DNA of 64,000 nucleotides, taken from the NCBI RefSeq assembly GCF_958979055.1, contig NC_084889.1:6416261-6480260 (forward strand), in the 5' to 3' direction. The notes beneath the pieces were generated by a model. The model had not been told where the DNA came from. It saw nothing but the letters and a program-made list of their open reading frames with translations, and made no database searches. Made by a program: the position numbers and the translations under genes. Position 1 is the first letter of the stretch. Every line of letters begins with the position of its first letter. The DNA is from Alnus glutinosa (taxonomy: Eukaryota > Streptophyta > Magnoliopsida > Fagales > Betulaceae). Shown here piece by piece: positions 34,820-48,123 of the stretch.

Positions 34820-35871
34820 AATTGCATTTGTTGGATTGCTTAGTGATGGGTCGGTCTGTGATGTTGTTCAAGTTCTTTCGGGGTGGGGGGGATGAGATCT
34901 CAAAGAGGTAAGTACATAGCTTGTTGAGTAAATTAAGTAGAAAAAAAGAAAAAAGGCAAGTAGGGCTGTTATACGTAAGCCAATCCTTGAAATATTGTTG
35001 GTATCCATGGTTTAAAGCCATTGTCACATACTAGCAATGGGGCCTCTATTACTTTTCATTACATTACCAAAAAAAAAAGACCTATTATTAATGGATGTTT
35101 CTTTTTTCTATTTAAAATCAACTTAATTTGATTATTTCATTATCCTATTTCGCTTGAGAATCGATTTTTGTATGCTTTTCCAATGAAGCTCACAAATTGA
35201 GCCTACAAGATGAGTAGGCAAACTAAGACCACCTGCTATATACTACAATATTATTTCACCACTATCTCATTATGTTAACATAGTATTGTCAATTGAGAAA
35301 TGATACACATATATTAAAACACATCTCCATGCAATTAAGTTTCAAATTCACTATTGAATATGTGAGATTCAATGTGGGTTCCATAAATTAAATGATAAAT
35401 TTGAAAATAAGATATGTAGATGTATTTATATATATATTTTTTTTGTTTTTAACAAGGGCCATGGTAGGAATACAAAGTAACGAAGGTTTTATAACTTCAT
35501 TTGTCACGAAGAGGAGCTTTAACCCGTGAAGAATATTCTTTGCTAAAGGACTACCGTTAACTGTGTTTATCCGAAAACTTAAGTTTATAGAAAATTGTGA
35601 ATTTAATTATTTAATTAATATTTTAAAATTCATCTTTATGAAATATTTAATTAAAATGAAAGTAAATTGTACCGTCAATACGTAAAATCTTTAACTAAAA
35701 TGAGGCGTAAATTATATATTTAGAGTTTAAACTTTAGGCCTTTGTTCTAATTTCTTGTCGAATCATCGCTTACCTCAAGTTTAAGTTAATAAAAAATGAT
35801 CAATATAATTATTTGATTAATATTTTAATAATTAATTTTTAGTTTTTGGTTTTACGGTTTCACCAACATGG

Positions 35872-35924
<53 letters not shown>

Positions 35925-36562
35925 CACGAAAGTCTATTTAATTACAATATGAGTAGAGCATGTTAATCGTTTTGAATGGCGAGCGGGTGGTGGATGGAAA
36001 TGATAGGACGGAGCAACAACCGGATTTTCATTTGATTATAGACTTAACATTTCTCATTTTCTCCATATAATATATATATATTGCTTCACGCTAATTACTG
36101 GTTCTGGTGAACGTCAACTTTGTAATTACTGGTTGCAAAATGACTCCAAAAATTTCGTGAATGTGGTTGGCCCATGTGTGGAAGTAGGTCTGTGTTCAAG
36201 CCAAATCAAGTTAAGTATCGGCTGTTTGGACTCAGCTCGATAGCATCATGTAAGTGTGAGTGAACTGGGCTAAACAGCCTTATGCAGAATATACTTTAAG
36301 ACGTTTTGAAGTTTATGTATTTTCTTTTAAAAATTGTGAAAGTTCAGTCCGTTAAATGAAGTTTTTATTTTTTTATTTTTTTAATAATATGCTGCTTAAC
36401 GAAACAGAGTTTTCGTGGGTCATGATCTAATTAAAACTCCATGACATGAATAATCCATACGTTTCAATTCACACATCTGATAATTGTCTTTTTTATGAGA
36501 AGGCCTACCACTAAAAATTGTCTTGAAAAAGAACAGAAAAAGAAAGTCATCATGTACGAAAA
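34820..36562. other. Intergenic DNA downstream of the kinase
   Basis: AT-rich with no gene seen. A T-run of about 50 occurs at 35873-35922. The stretch 35330-35430 resembles sequences at 8460-8570 and 11790-11840 (dispersed ATTTGTGAGATTTA-type repeats). Confidence 0.5.
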
Positions 36563-36716
36563 GGGTAATACTTCAGTGAAGCAAAATTTCCGGAAATTGT
36601 CCGGAAATTTTGCTTGACAATGGCATTTTCGTAATTATTTATAATTACAAAAATGCCATTGTCAAGCAAAATTTCCGGATGATTTCCGGAAATTTTACTT
36701 CTCCCTAGCACTGCTC
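36563..36716. mobile_element. MITE with 9-bp target duplication (MULE-type)
   Basis: A 154-bp fold-back flanked by perfect GTACGAAAA repeats (36554-36562 and 36717-36725). The arms contain AAGCAAAATTTCCGGAAAT and GACAATGGCATTTT with near-perfect reverse complements around a TTATTTATAA centre. Within each arm, TTTCCGGAAAT is itself a short palindrome and is repeated. The 9-bp duplication suggests mobilisation by a MULE transposase. Confidence 0.8.
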
Positions 36717-36725
36717 GTACGAAAA

Positions 36726-37009
36726 TAGGAGGTGTCGGGTGGGGTAGCTGCCTATCGCCCCTCTCTAGAAGGATAGAATAAGTGAATTTATATACCCTTT
36801 GCCCCTTCTATGGGGTGGAGCCCGTGGAGGGTCTCCATCTCACAACGTGGATAGATCATACCGTCCCCTATGCGGCGTAGCGTGTATTACAATGAGAACG
36901 GCTATGAATGATTTTTTTTATTCTTTTTTTCTTTTTAGCTTTTCATTTATGCATAAATTTTTTTAAAAAAAATTGGGCATATGTGGCATGACGACATATA
37001 TCTTTAATG
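36726..37009. other. Intergenic DNA
   Basis: No gene is seen. A GC-richer patch (36730-36900, with GGGGTGGAGCCCGTGGAGGG) is probably the remnant of a dispersed repeat. Confidence 0.4.
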
Positions 37010-37207
37010 AGAAATGTTGAAGCTCTTTCTAATATTCTTATAGGGTTCTTTTATGTTGACATGTCACATTGTATTTTTTAATAAAAACAGGAGAGAGAAA
37101 TCAAGTTGTAGGTTTTTTTTTTTTTTTTTTTTAATTATTATTAAAAATAGGGTATCATATTAGTATAAAAGGATCCCATAATGACACTAGAATAAACTCT
37201 AACATTT
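37010..37207. mobile_element. MITE, family 'GAGCTCATTCTAGTGT', copy 2
   Basis: Similar over its length to 1861-2050 and 44332-44520: GAAATGTTGAAGCTCTTTCT at the left, TGACACTAGAATAAACTCTA at the right, and AAAACAGGAGAGAGAAATCA inside. It is the most diverged of the three copies and lies outside the duplicated blocks. Confidence 0.65.
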
Positions 37208-37429
37208 ATCTTCTTTAATACGCATAACACATTAACGTAGAATCATAAGGGGAGGGTAGGAATATGAAAGGGTTATTACATGAAATGAAGAGAATTCTAT
37301 TCCACGAATGTAGTATGAACTTGGAGGGATTACATGCATTAATGTGGTAAGAATTTCAAGAGATGGAAGCTAAATCATTATCCACCTATTGCGTCGAAGC
37401 ATTTATAACAAATGCTATTTTTTTTTTTA

Positions 37430-38118
37430 TTGTTTTGCCGACACGTGGCTAGCTAGATGTCCCCTACTGCTCTCTGATGTGCCCCACCTGCACCCCCACC
37501 GGTCGCTCCACTCCTTGATGTTCTCCTCCGTGACTTGTTCTGGTCTACCCGCACCAGCGCATGGCTTGCTCGCCCAGTTTGGGTTTTTACTTGTATTTTT
37601 GTTGTAGTTTGTTTCCTTTTTTTTTTTTTTTTTTTTTTGCTGTTTCTGGGTTATGGTCTCCTTGAATCTTGTTGTTTTATCCAGTGTGGGAGACTTTTTA
37701 TTGTGAAGTTTTTGTTCAGTTCTTAGTAGTGCCCTCTCCTCTTCAACCCTTGCAAGGGGGCTTTTATTTCCATTACCTTAGCAATTCCCGCGCCTCAACT
37801 CTTGCAAAGGGGTTGTTGTTCTAGGCAGGGTGGAAAGCTCTTTCGAGGGTCATGCCCATGCCCTCCACTATTTTGGTGTTTTATCTGCTTTATACGGCCC
37901 AATCCTTAGCTTTGTTTAAGGTAAAGAGGTCCAATTTTATTTTTTATTTTTTAATTTTTTTGGAGTAAAAAACTCACCCATTTCATGACTGGTATTTCAA
38001 GTTTTTTGCGCAATTTTTTTAGTTTGAGTTTATTGTTGAGGAGTCCAACTCTTTTGATCTTCATTGTAACCTTGCTTCATTGATGAATGAATGTTGTATT
38101 TTTAAAAAAAAAAAAATT
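37430..38118 (+). mobile_element. Possible 3' end of a LINE-type retroelement
   Basis: A non-coding, GC-moderate stretch ends TTCATTGATGAATGAATGTT followed by an A-run (38105-38117), the usual appearance of a plant LINE 3' end. No reverse transcriptase or endonuclease frame is present and no target duplication was established. The open frames here are broken by T-runs. Confidence 0.35.
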
Positions 38119-38646
38119 AAAAAAAGTTTTCATTGTTCAATGATCATGAATACAGGACAATCTTATTGGAAAAATAAACCAAACTTTATATTGAGTTAAA
38201 GTTTAATATGTTCGCAGGTTGGGTTACAAGAGTAGTGGCAGTTTCAACTTTCGACTTTTAAAGCACTAGCAACAGTTTCTTTAGATCTTATTCTCTTCTT
38301 TATAGAACTAGCAGCAGCTTCTCTAAATCTCATTATCTTCCTTAAATGTAAGGAAAACTCCTAAAAAACCATTTGAATCAGATTCCATTGTTTTTCCTTA
38401 AACTAAAAAAAACAACGGAACCAAAAGTTGTACCCTACATCTAGCAAAGCAAAAGTGCTTCTCTTAGCATTATTTTAATAGAAAAACTTTCTCTTCCTAT
38501 TTCATTCATCTATCATTTATTTTAATATAATTGAAGTTATTGTGAAATGTATTTAAATAGGGAAGCAAAAAGTGGTTTAGTTCTTTAAATTGAGAATTTT
38601 TTTTTAAAGGAAACTGTTGTTAGTGCTCTTACAGTGAAAGCACACG
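38119..38646. other. Intergenic DNA
   Basis: AT-rich with no gene seen. A short near-repeat of CTAGCAACAGTTTCTTTAGATCTTATT and CTAGCAGCAGCTTCTCTAAATCTCATT-type units occurs at about 38265-38340. Confidence 0.4.
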
Positions 38647-39788
38647 CACTACAAAAAAAAATGAATTACTGACGGTTTTTTTTTAGACGATTTCTAAAAC
38701 CGTCTAGAATTAAGTTGTTAGAGTCGGTTTTTTTAAAATCGTCAGTAAAAAATTTAATATGGACGGTTTGATAAACCGTCCATAAAATTCCATATGGTTT
38801 TATTCAAATCGTTTGTAAGTTTATAGACGGTTTGGACCAAACCGTTCAGAAATTTACATTTCCTTTTATGGACGATTTGGGAAAAACCATCTATAAATGT
38901 TATAGACGGTTTGGTCCCAAATCGTCTGTAATTTTTTCATTTAAAGTAGAAATATTCCACTCAATATTTGTACGCCTGCCTCTTTATTCTTTCTCCCTTC
39001 CTTTATTTTTATTTTTTTTTTGACCGAAACACCAAGAGAGAGGGAGATCATAGAGAGACCGAGAGAGAGAGAGAGATTCACCGACGGGATCTAGACGGAA
39101 CAATGAGATTTGGACGGAACGACAGGATCGGAATGACGGGAACGGGACAATGAGAGAGAGTGCTGGAGATGAAGTGCCGGATTTGTCAGACCCACACCAG
39201 TGTGCGTGGGTTTCCGGCCGGATTTGGCGAGGTTGTCGGGGTTTCCAACCAAAACCCATGCTCGGGCTCTCTTTCTGGCCGAATACAGAGAGTGATCCGG
39301 TATTCTAGTCGGTTCTCTCTTCCTCTCTCTTTCTCTATTGTCGGCCGGTGTACTTGGGTTGGCATGGGTTGACAGATTTCCGACCGAATCTCTTACTCTC
39401 TCTTCCTCTGTCACCGGCTAGTGTATATTGTTGTAGATCTGCTCTATTTGATGTTGTTCTCAACAGTCTTTGTTTATTGCATGTGATAGTGTAGATCTGC
39501 TGTTGTTTTGAATGTTGTGTGTAAATCTGCTTTGTTTCTTTTAATTTGGTTTCAGAATGATCTTTTAGCAGATTATTTGCGCATATCAATCTGCTCTGGA
39601 AGAAGAACATTATTCAAAGAGTAGACAGTGATTAGAGGCTTGTGCTTGTGATGGATTCACCTGAACGTGGTCGAAATTATGCGATCATGAAACCAACATG
39701 AAACAGAGCAATTCTATAATTAAATTTTATAGAATTAATTATTAATTCTTGACTAAAATGAAAATAATATCATTATATTATTAATGAA

Positions 39789-39846
<58 letters not shown>

Positions 39847-40021
39847 TAATTATTAATTTTAGACAGTTTGGGTAAAACCGTTTAGAATTCCGGATGTTGT
39901 GGCCCAAACCGTTCAGAAGTCGAATTTTCGATAAAAAATTTTGAACGATTTTATCTCAGACAGTTTTTTTACCATTTCTAGACGGTTTGAAACCATCAAA
40001 AAATGACATTTTTTTGTAGTG
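38647..40021. mobile_element. Non-autonomous CACTA-like element
   Basis: It begins CACTACAAAAAAAAATGAAT and ends CATTTTTTTGTAGTG, the canonical CACTA terminus with inverted repeat. Subterminal repeats of GACGGTTT/AAACCGTC occur at both ends. Flanking triplets are ACG and TCG, so the 3-bp target duplication is imperfect. Its 1375 bp encode no transposase. The interior (38943-39400) matches the start of this window (1-560), so it belongs to a multicopy family. A (TA)n run lies at 39795-39843. Confidence 0.8.
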
Positions 40022-42044
40022 TCGCTCAAAGAAACTTTCGTTTCAAGCTTTGATATGAAAAGTTGAAAACTATTATTATCAAATTAGACAACGATGATAT
40101 AAATTATAACCAAGGCTTTCTGGTCCTTCATCTATCCTTGAAAGTTTGAGTTTGTTTACCAAAATATATCAATAATAAATAACTACTCGTAATAGGACGA
40201 ATCCTTGTAGGATAAGACTATAGAGAGGGTGTCGAACCTCAAGGACTGCAGGGGTATTGCTATCAAGTTTTTCAAGATTAAAAATAACTTAATTAAAAAG
40301 ATATTTGATTTTTGTTTTCTTAAAATAAATACATAAAAGTAAAAGACATAAATTTAAAGATAGTAGAGATGAGATAAAGAATAGAGGATTGATTTCACCA
40401 CTCACCGCATAACAATGGTCAATCATAAATTAACAAGGGAAATTCATACTATGCATGATATAGGGCTCGTTTCACTCGAGTAGTCAAGAAATTACCTCTA
40501 AAGAATAAGTATAATCCATCTTCGGTTGGCTCGGACCGTCCACCTAACCACTAAGATGTGGTACGACCCGTCTTCACTAGACATGGACTAGCTACATCTT
40601 TAATAGGATACACATAATCAATAGAATAGTATAACCCATCTTCGGTTGGCACAAACTGTCTACCTAAATTACACTAAACTATGGTGTAGTACAATCCGTC
40701 TTCCCTAGGCATTGTCTATTTAATCCTCTTGATTATATATCAATTAAAACCATTGTATAACAATCATTCACATAATCATAGAAAATATGAAGGATTGAGT
40801 TCAATCAATATAAAAGACTTTCTAAGACAAGATAAGAAATTCATAATGATTGAATATAAACATTAAAATCAATTCTCACAGTTATACAACCATCATGCAT
40901 AGAGAAAATCCCAAATTAAAATACAATTAAACCATCGTTACTTGGAAAGGGCTACATCAACACCCTATTAGGAATTTAGCCGCTCATGACGCTGCTGCAA
41001 TGGCCTCCTGCCATGATTACTTCTCTTCAACTCTTCAAGCCTTCAAGAAGTTTTTCTCTGAATATGCTCTAGGTAGCAGTGTGTCTTTCTTTAATGTTTA
41101 GAGGCCTATTTATAGAGATTAGGAGAGGCCTAGAAGCTCTTGGAATTCCAGAAAAATCGTCTCTTGAGTCTCCTTGTCCAAGTAGGAGATTGAAACTTCA
41201 ATCCAAGTAGGAAAAAGATTCCAAATTCGTCCAGGATTGCGGTCTTTTATTGCGGGACGATTTTGGCATAGTAAACTTCCGAATTTGGGAAAATCTATTT
41301 CTGACATATTTGTTTAATTTTTTATTAGCTTTCCAACGCCACCAATTTTATTGCAATCTGATATCTGAGTCAAAAGTTATGATCAAAATACTGAGATATA
41401 TGCAGAATCCAAATTTGAACCCAATCCGATTTTGACTCTTAGTAGAGAAATTCTGATTTAATCCTTCACTTTATTTCATTAAACTTAACCACATCATATA
41501 GGTCTTCTATTATGATTGGTTAAGCTTACCAATATCTTCTAGACTTTATTTCATTAAACTTAACCACATCATATAGGTCTTCTATTATGATTGGTTAAGC
41601 TTACCAATATCTTCTAGGTCTTCTCAAAGTATGCTTTAAGCCCAAAATCAATGGAATTAACTATGTCTTTGTTTAAAATCTGAAAACAGTAAAATAACAC
41701 AAAATCAAACAAATAACAATGCTAAAGAATTAACATATATAAGTTAAGGGGCTTAAATGTGCAACATTCAACGCTTATCAGGGCTATTTACCTAGACATG
41801 GGTGGCGGCCAAAGTAGGGCTATAATAGAGTTGAGCAGAGTTAGATATGGAATGTTCAAATTTAATTTGTTTAATTTTGTTTCAAACATTAGTTGAGTTA
41901 AAGTTTATCACCGAGTTACATAATCTGTTTAAATTTGGTTTATTTATTTTTCAAACGAACTCGACCTTATTTACGAGTTGCTCATGTAACATATTCATGC
42001 CTTATATAAAGTAAATCTAGTTATTATTATTATTATTATTTTGA
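40022..42044. repeat. Dispersed repeat region, possibly LTR-related
   Basis: No gene. Two diverged units of about 115 bp containing ATCTTCGGTTGGC and CCGTCTTC lie at about 40500-40730. A perfect 75-bp tandem duplication lies at 41468-41542 and 41543-41617. The right end ATTCAACGCTTATCA (minus strand TGATAAGCGTTGAAT) looks like an LTR terminus, but I found no matching left end or target duplication. Confidence 0.4.
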
Positions 42045-42260
42045 TCCTTGTATACCTTGACCAAGAAAAAACAAAACAAAAAAACAAATACACTTCTTTG
42101 AAAAATTATGGCTTTTGATGTGACTTGAAAACAAAAACCAGAATCTTCACGTATCAAGCGCTACCATTTGAACCACAACCATTTTTCAACTTACCAGAAA
42201 TAAATAAATTAATTAATAAATTAAACTATCAATCAATTTTTTGGTGGGAAATTGAACTTT

Positions 42261-42618
42261 TCTTTTCAACCTTATTAATGTTTGCAGAAGTATTGTGTTA
42301 GGAACATCGAGCTGGGCTGGGCCATAGTCTGCCGACAACCCCGTTGAGTCACGGCCATGGGCTGCCAAAACCACCCTAAGAAGCAAGCACGCAAATGAGA
42401 TAGGCAGCGACCGTCAACACTCAACTATATATATCAATTTCTTTTCAACCTTATTAATGTTTGCAGAAGTATTGTGTTAGGAACATCGAGCTGGGCTGGG
42501 CCATAGTCTGCCGACAACCCCGTTGAGTCACGGCCATGGGCTGCCAAAACCACCCTAAGAAACAAGCACGCAAATGAGATAGGCAGCGACCGTCAACACT
42601 CAACTATATATATATATA
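42261..42618. repeat. Tandem duplication of about 179 bp in copy B
   Basis: The unit starting TCTTTTCAACCTTATTAATG and containing GAACATCGAGCTGGGCTGGG occurs twice (42261-42439, 42440-42618), almost identical. Copy A has a single, partly inverted and shorter equivalent at about 810-930. Confidence 0.9.
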
Positions 42619-43050
42619 TATATATATATATCTGTGTGCGCTGAGAGAAGTAATTAGAATAAGAGGACCAAATAAAGTCTTTAACGAAAAAGAAAAGAAA
42701 CTTAAATAGTCACAACAAAAATGGTTCCAAAATTAATTTGTCTATTTTTTTTTTCCTTCCATTTTTTAACATAAGCATTCAACTCTTCAACGTGTGAGAT
42801 TAGAAAATCCCACTTATCAATAGTTGGCATCAAACCTTGATTAAAAAGTACGAATATAATAACCAAAAAAAAAAAAAAAAGAAGAAGGAAGGAACGAATA
42901 TTCATAGCAAAGAAGAAAATAAAATAAAAGAGAGTTAAATACAAAACCACAGATTCTCAAAATGAACTCCCACCCTTGTCTGAAGAAGGGTAAGTAAGCC
43001 AAATCAATTTTTTTAGACAATCTTATACGCTATTAAAAATGACGAAGTTA

Positions 43051-43802
43051 TTCCATCGTAATCAGAAATTCCATGAGGGCCTTTCTTTTGATTTTCGTAT
43101 CCTCGCAAGGCTCATCCTCAAAAGCTATCATCAGCATTGTAATGTTTGGTCTCATGTATTAGAACCTGTTTCAGAAAAGTGGGTTCGGCCACCCCCTACT
43201 TGGTAGAAGATAAACTTTGATATTGCTATTTGTGACTCCTTCTCATGTCAGGCTGCTATCTGTTGTAATCATACAGGTAATTTAATCAAGATGGTCACCC
43301 AAATTCAGTCCAATTGTACTCCTAATAAAGGCGAGGCATTAGCTGCACAGCTCGCCATTTCTCTAGCTTCCTCCCTTAGACTCAACCACTTTATCCTTGA
43401 AGGTGATTTCCAAGTCGTTATCCTTGCTCTCCAGTAGCCCACCATTGTCTAGGATTGGCGTATCACTGACATCATTCATAACATTTCAGACAATATTCCT
43501 CCTGATTCTATATGGTCAGTATGAAAAATTCATAGAAGTACAAACTTCGGTGCTCACCATGTGGCACATTGGGTCGCAGTTAGATTTATTTCTAGCAGCA
43601 TTCCCAGGTCATCCCTGTTCCATTCTCCTTCTAGTTCTCTTGTCAGTGATTCTATTTCCGTTCGGAATGTGGCTCCAGTTAGCAATGTTCTTCTTGATTT
43701 AGCTTAATCTAGTTGTAATTCTCTGCCAGTGTTTTAAGCATTGGTGGTGGTGGCTTGTTTGTTCTCTTTGACTCGTATCTATATAAAAAAATAAAAAATA
43801 AA
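43051..43802 (+). mobile_element. 5'-truncated LINE insertion with RNase H remnant (copy B only)
   Basis: Copy A has an uninterrupted site (ATTGAAAATGATAACTTAGA). In copy B about 750 bp are inserted between AATGACGAAGTTA (ends 43050) and AATGATGAAGTTA (ends 43818), a near-perfect target duplication of about 15 bp. The insert ends in an A-rich tail (ATAAAAAAATAAAAAATAAA). Its plus frame reads as the C-terminal RNase H-like domain of a plant L1-type LINE (WVRPPPTW, INFDIAICDSFS, KGEALAAQLAISLASS, HFILEGDFQVV, HHVAHWVA) with several stops. It is a dead-on-arrival copy. Confidence 0.85.
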
Positions 43803-44099
43803 AAAAATGATGAAGTTATAGCATATTTAGCAATAATTGCTATTTTTGTTACTTGAAACAAACATTATTTATTATTATTATTATTATTTTATTTTGGCTA
43901 CTACCTTTTCAATACAAATTGAAAGATAAGAATATAAAGCGGAATAATAAAATATACACATAAAAAATTACGTGGTTCGGTTTATGACCTATATTTACAG
44001 GATAAATCCCAAAGGATTATATTTTGTTTTTATTTCTTTGAGTGATGTTTATATATAGTATAACAAGTTCATATTTATTGAAAAATTAGATACTACAAA

Positions 44100-44240
44100 T
44101 AGACTTCAATTATAAGTAGATAAATGTGACTAAGTCATAGACTTCAACCGTAGATGATACAGTCTTCAACTGTAATTAGATTATAGTCTTCAACTGTGAT
44201 TAGATCTCAGTCTTCAACTGTGAGTATGCGATAGTTAACT
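44100..44240. repeat. Degenerate minisatellite, copy B equivalent of 1625-1760
   Basis: Imperfect units around CTTCAACTGTGATTAG, as in copy A. Confidence 0.6.
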
Positions 44241-44331
44241 TTAGATTTTTGATCTCAAGATATACTCTAACACAAACTCCAACAGAGAATATGTATTCCA
44301 TCTACTTTCTTTAAATATTAATTTTTAGAGA

Positions 44332-44520
44332 AATGTTAGAGCTCATTCTAGTGTTCTTATTGGAGTCTTTCTATGCTGACATGACACTCTATTTTTTATT
44401 TTTTAATAAAAACAGGAGAGAGAAATTATGCTGTATTTTTTATTTATTTATTAAAATTAAAATAAGATGCCATATCAGTATAGAAGAATCACAGAATGAC
44501 ACTAGAATGAGCTCTAGCAA
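44332..44520. mobile_element. MITE, family 'GAGCTCATTCTAGTGT', copy 3
   Basis: Best preserved of the three. The left end is GTTAGAGCTCATTCTAGTGT, and the right end ACACTAGAATGAGCTCTAGC is almost its exact reverse complement. It corresponds by position to the copy at 1861-2050, so this insertion predates the A/B duplication. Confidence 0.75.
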
Positions 44521-47500
44521 TTTTTTTTTTTTAAGGTTCTTTTTTATTGTTCTTTCTCTACTCTTCCTCTCTCTCTCTCTCTCTCCCTTCGTTTTTCCTT
44601 TTCGTTCTTTTTCTGTTTTTCGTTTTCTAAAACAGTCCCAACCCATTTTGTTTTTCTATTAATCATTCTTTGTTTTTCTTTTAAAATCAGGTTTGAATTC
44701 TTGCGCTTCTAGTGCTATTTTCAAGCTCAAATATCTGTTCCGATTGACAAAGAATCTGAGCGTTTAGGGAGAGAGAGAGAGAGAATAGTCTGAGAGAGAG
44801 AGAGAAGGCTAGTGAGAAAAATGAACAAAAAAAATATCATACAAGACAATATTAAACACAACAGTAAATTGGGATGCGACTGTGAATAAATATAACAGTA
44901 AATAGGTCTTGGTGTTATAGTCAACGCCCAAAGACTATCATTGCACCTGATATTGTAGAAGCCACGACGGCTTTGCCGGCTGCAAATTTCTTCAAAGAAT
45001 TGGGGATTGCAGAGCGTGATTTTGGAAGGTGATGCCTTCCAAGTAGTGCAAGTGTTGAGTAAAGATGAAAGAAATTATAGCTGGTATGACCACATAATTG
45101 AGGATACTAGAGAGGCATTGAATTGCTTGCACAAATGATATGTCAACCATGTAAAGCGACAACTTAATGAAGTTGCCCACAGTCTTACAAATGAAGTTTT
45201 ATCCATGCTGGAAGATCAGATTTTTATAGATTAAGTCCCGTTGTGCTTGATATATTTTTCTTATAAAAGGTTTGCTAAGTTCAATTAAAAAAAAAAAAAT
45301 GGAACTTTTGCTTATAAGCATTTTGCAGGATATTGGAGATTGAGCAAGGAAACCCGGAATAGAAATTCCCTAATATTAGGGGAATTTTAATTGTTTTTTG
45401 AGTTAATTGTTTGTATCAAATTATACTTAAGTCTATCTTCATTTTTTGAGGTAAGTCCAATCATAAAATAGAAAAAAGAAGGGAAATAACGGAAAAAGGA
45501 CTCAATGTTCCAAAGATCTCCATGCATATCTCAGCCATTAGCCAGAATTGATTGAGAAAGCGACTATTCTGCAGGTTTCCTCCATTGAAAACACCATGCA
45601 TTTTTTTATTGTCCACCAGTCATTCATCATCATTGCTTATAATTTAGAGTTGATAGGATAATTGACTATTTCTTGGTATCAGAAAATGACAGATACAACT
45701 GGCGTCATCTGATTGAACATGATTAATAAACGAGACAAATTCAAATCAAAGTGGCTTAATTCACAATTGATTCATATAACTCATATAAATTTAGTTGGGG
45801 GTATGGATAATTAGATATCAATTATTAAATTGATTGTCATGAATTAAGTTGTAAATTTATATAATTGATATCATTTATAATTATAACATGTTAATTAACG
45901 CATGCTAAACATTTGAGTCAATTTAACTCATTTATATGAAACATATCAAAACAGGTTAGAATGAGTTTTGTTCGAGTCAATTCAGTACGATCTATTTATT
46001 AAACGAGTTATGTGGATTGTGTCGAAATTCAAGAGTTTGACTCATTTAATTAAATAAGTTATGTTTGAATTAATTTATATAGTCGTACACCGACTACATA
46101 ATTTGAATTGCCAACCCTAGCCTTAAGAGCCTTCTGTTCCTTTTTTTTTTCTTTTTTTTCTTTTTTTTCTTTTTTTTTTTTGTAATTATAGATTTCTTTC
46201 ATTAATGTTTTGGGTCGTGGGTCTATTATCTCTCTTAAATATATACGTATTAGAATGGAAATAAAAGCAAAGGGAGACCCATCATTCTATCATCTTTCTT
46301 CGGGCGGAAAAAGTAAAAAGAAAGCCATCTTTTTCTTAGTTTTGAACTACTCTCACCAACCATGGCCTCTCCAATTGACTGCAATGAATCATGCACAAGC
46401 ATTTGTGATGGAAATTAAACACACATAGCTGTAATCTACAAGTCCTACCGACGTGGGAAAAAAGAAAGAAGAAAGAGATCTGCCTTATTTGTTAATTTTT
46501 TTATTGAGTGTTTCTTTTTTCTCTCTTTTTTTTTTTTTTTTTTTTTTTTTTCTGAAAAGTGTTTTAATATAACATAAGAATAAAAAGTAGTTTTACGTAT
46601 TTAAAATTGTTTTGTATTTTAGGTTGTTTGTTTATACTTTTATTTTATTTTTTTAAAGAAGGAGTAAGCAAAGTTAGTGTTATATCTTGCTTAACTCAGA
46701 GAGAGAGAGAGAGAGAGACGTTATATTTTGACCGATATGTAATAGCCACATGTACTCTAAAGCCAAATGCCCCCTATTTTGTTTTAATTTGTTTTTTATT
46801 TTTCTTTTCTTTCTTTTGACTTTTTGATTTAGGTTGTCCAAAACTGAAGTTTCTTTTTCTTTTCTTTCTTTAATATTTTGTAACGCATATTCTTCTAATA
46901 AATACTTCAAAAAAATAAAAATAAATAAGAAGATCATATAGGGACATAAATTTCTTACATACAATGCCATAGATGTTGCGGAGAATGTCTTCCAACCATA
47001 ATAAATCTATGCTATGGGTGAAAGCTTATTGAGCTAGCCCGGCCATGAGCTGTTGAATTGGCTTTCCTCTTAACATGTACAACAATATATGATCGCAATA
47101 AGCACAATTCTTGTTTGAAACTCTCTATAAATTGACCAAACCTACTCAAATTGGGTCTCTCATAATTGATTTCTTGAATAATTTGCAAAGCTTCTCATTC
47201 TAAATTGAAGTTTCAACTCTATAAACTTGAACAAAATACAAAAATACATAGAATTTGAAAATAAAAGCTTATGTGGTATTAAATATTAATGTAGTGAAAA
47301 TAATGGTTTAAGTAGCATTATGACCTAATAAGTTAATCTTTTAACCTCCCACCTTCTCGATTTTCTCTCACAAAGTCAAATTTAGTAAATTTGTGATAGT
47401 TTAGCTAACTTTCTTAAATATATTTTACTAGACTTACGTAAATATCCTGGAAACGATTTTTGGGTCTGCCCAATGGTTCCCAGGATATCCTTGTAGCCCA

Positions 47501-48123
47501 GAATACACAAAACAGAAATGGCGTCACTGATGGGCTACTTTGGTCTATTGGCCTGACGTATTTTCATATATATATATATATATATAGTCTGATTTTCGCT
47601 GTTTGGATAAAAAAAAAGCACGTGGGCTGCTTAAGCCTAGAGGATTGAGGTTCCCTTTGTAGCTGTTCTAGAAAACAGAAAAAGCCCTGTTCAAAAAAAA
47701 AAAAAAAAAAAAAAGAAAACAGAAAAAGCCAATGGCGTAACCAGAATTAATTAATTAATTAATTTTTAATTAATGTTACATATCTTTCAAAATTATTATT
47801 TAATCAAAATTTAATATAGATAATCTCAAGTTCAATAATAATTTTAAAAGTCATACAATATTTGGTAGGACACAAAAATAACTCTAGTCCTCTTTATAAT
47901 ATTACTCTTAACAATTATGACTTTAATCAAATTATGAACTTTTCTTAATTTAATTTCTCACCATGAGGTAATAAGGACATTTTTTTTTTAAGAACAAAAA
48001 AGCAATAAAGGGGAAACAGGCAAGAGGAGGTGAATAGAAATAACGTGCCAATTGGGCCAGAAAACTTAAAAGAATAAATAATGGACAATTTGAGATTTAT
48101 TAGGATAAGTGGGCTTTATAGCA

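Noticed and set aside
40160..41785. Solo LTR
   Set aside because: The right end looks like an LTR terminus, but I found no matching TG start, no 5-bp duplication and no primer-binding site, so it is kept only as an unclassified repeat.
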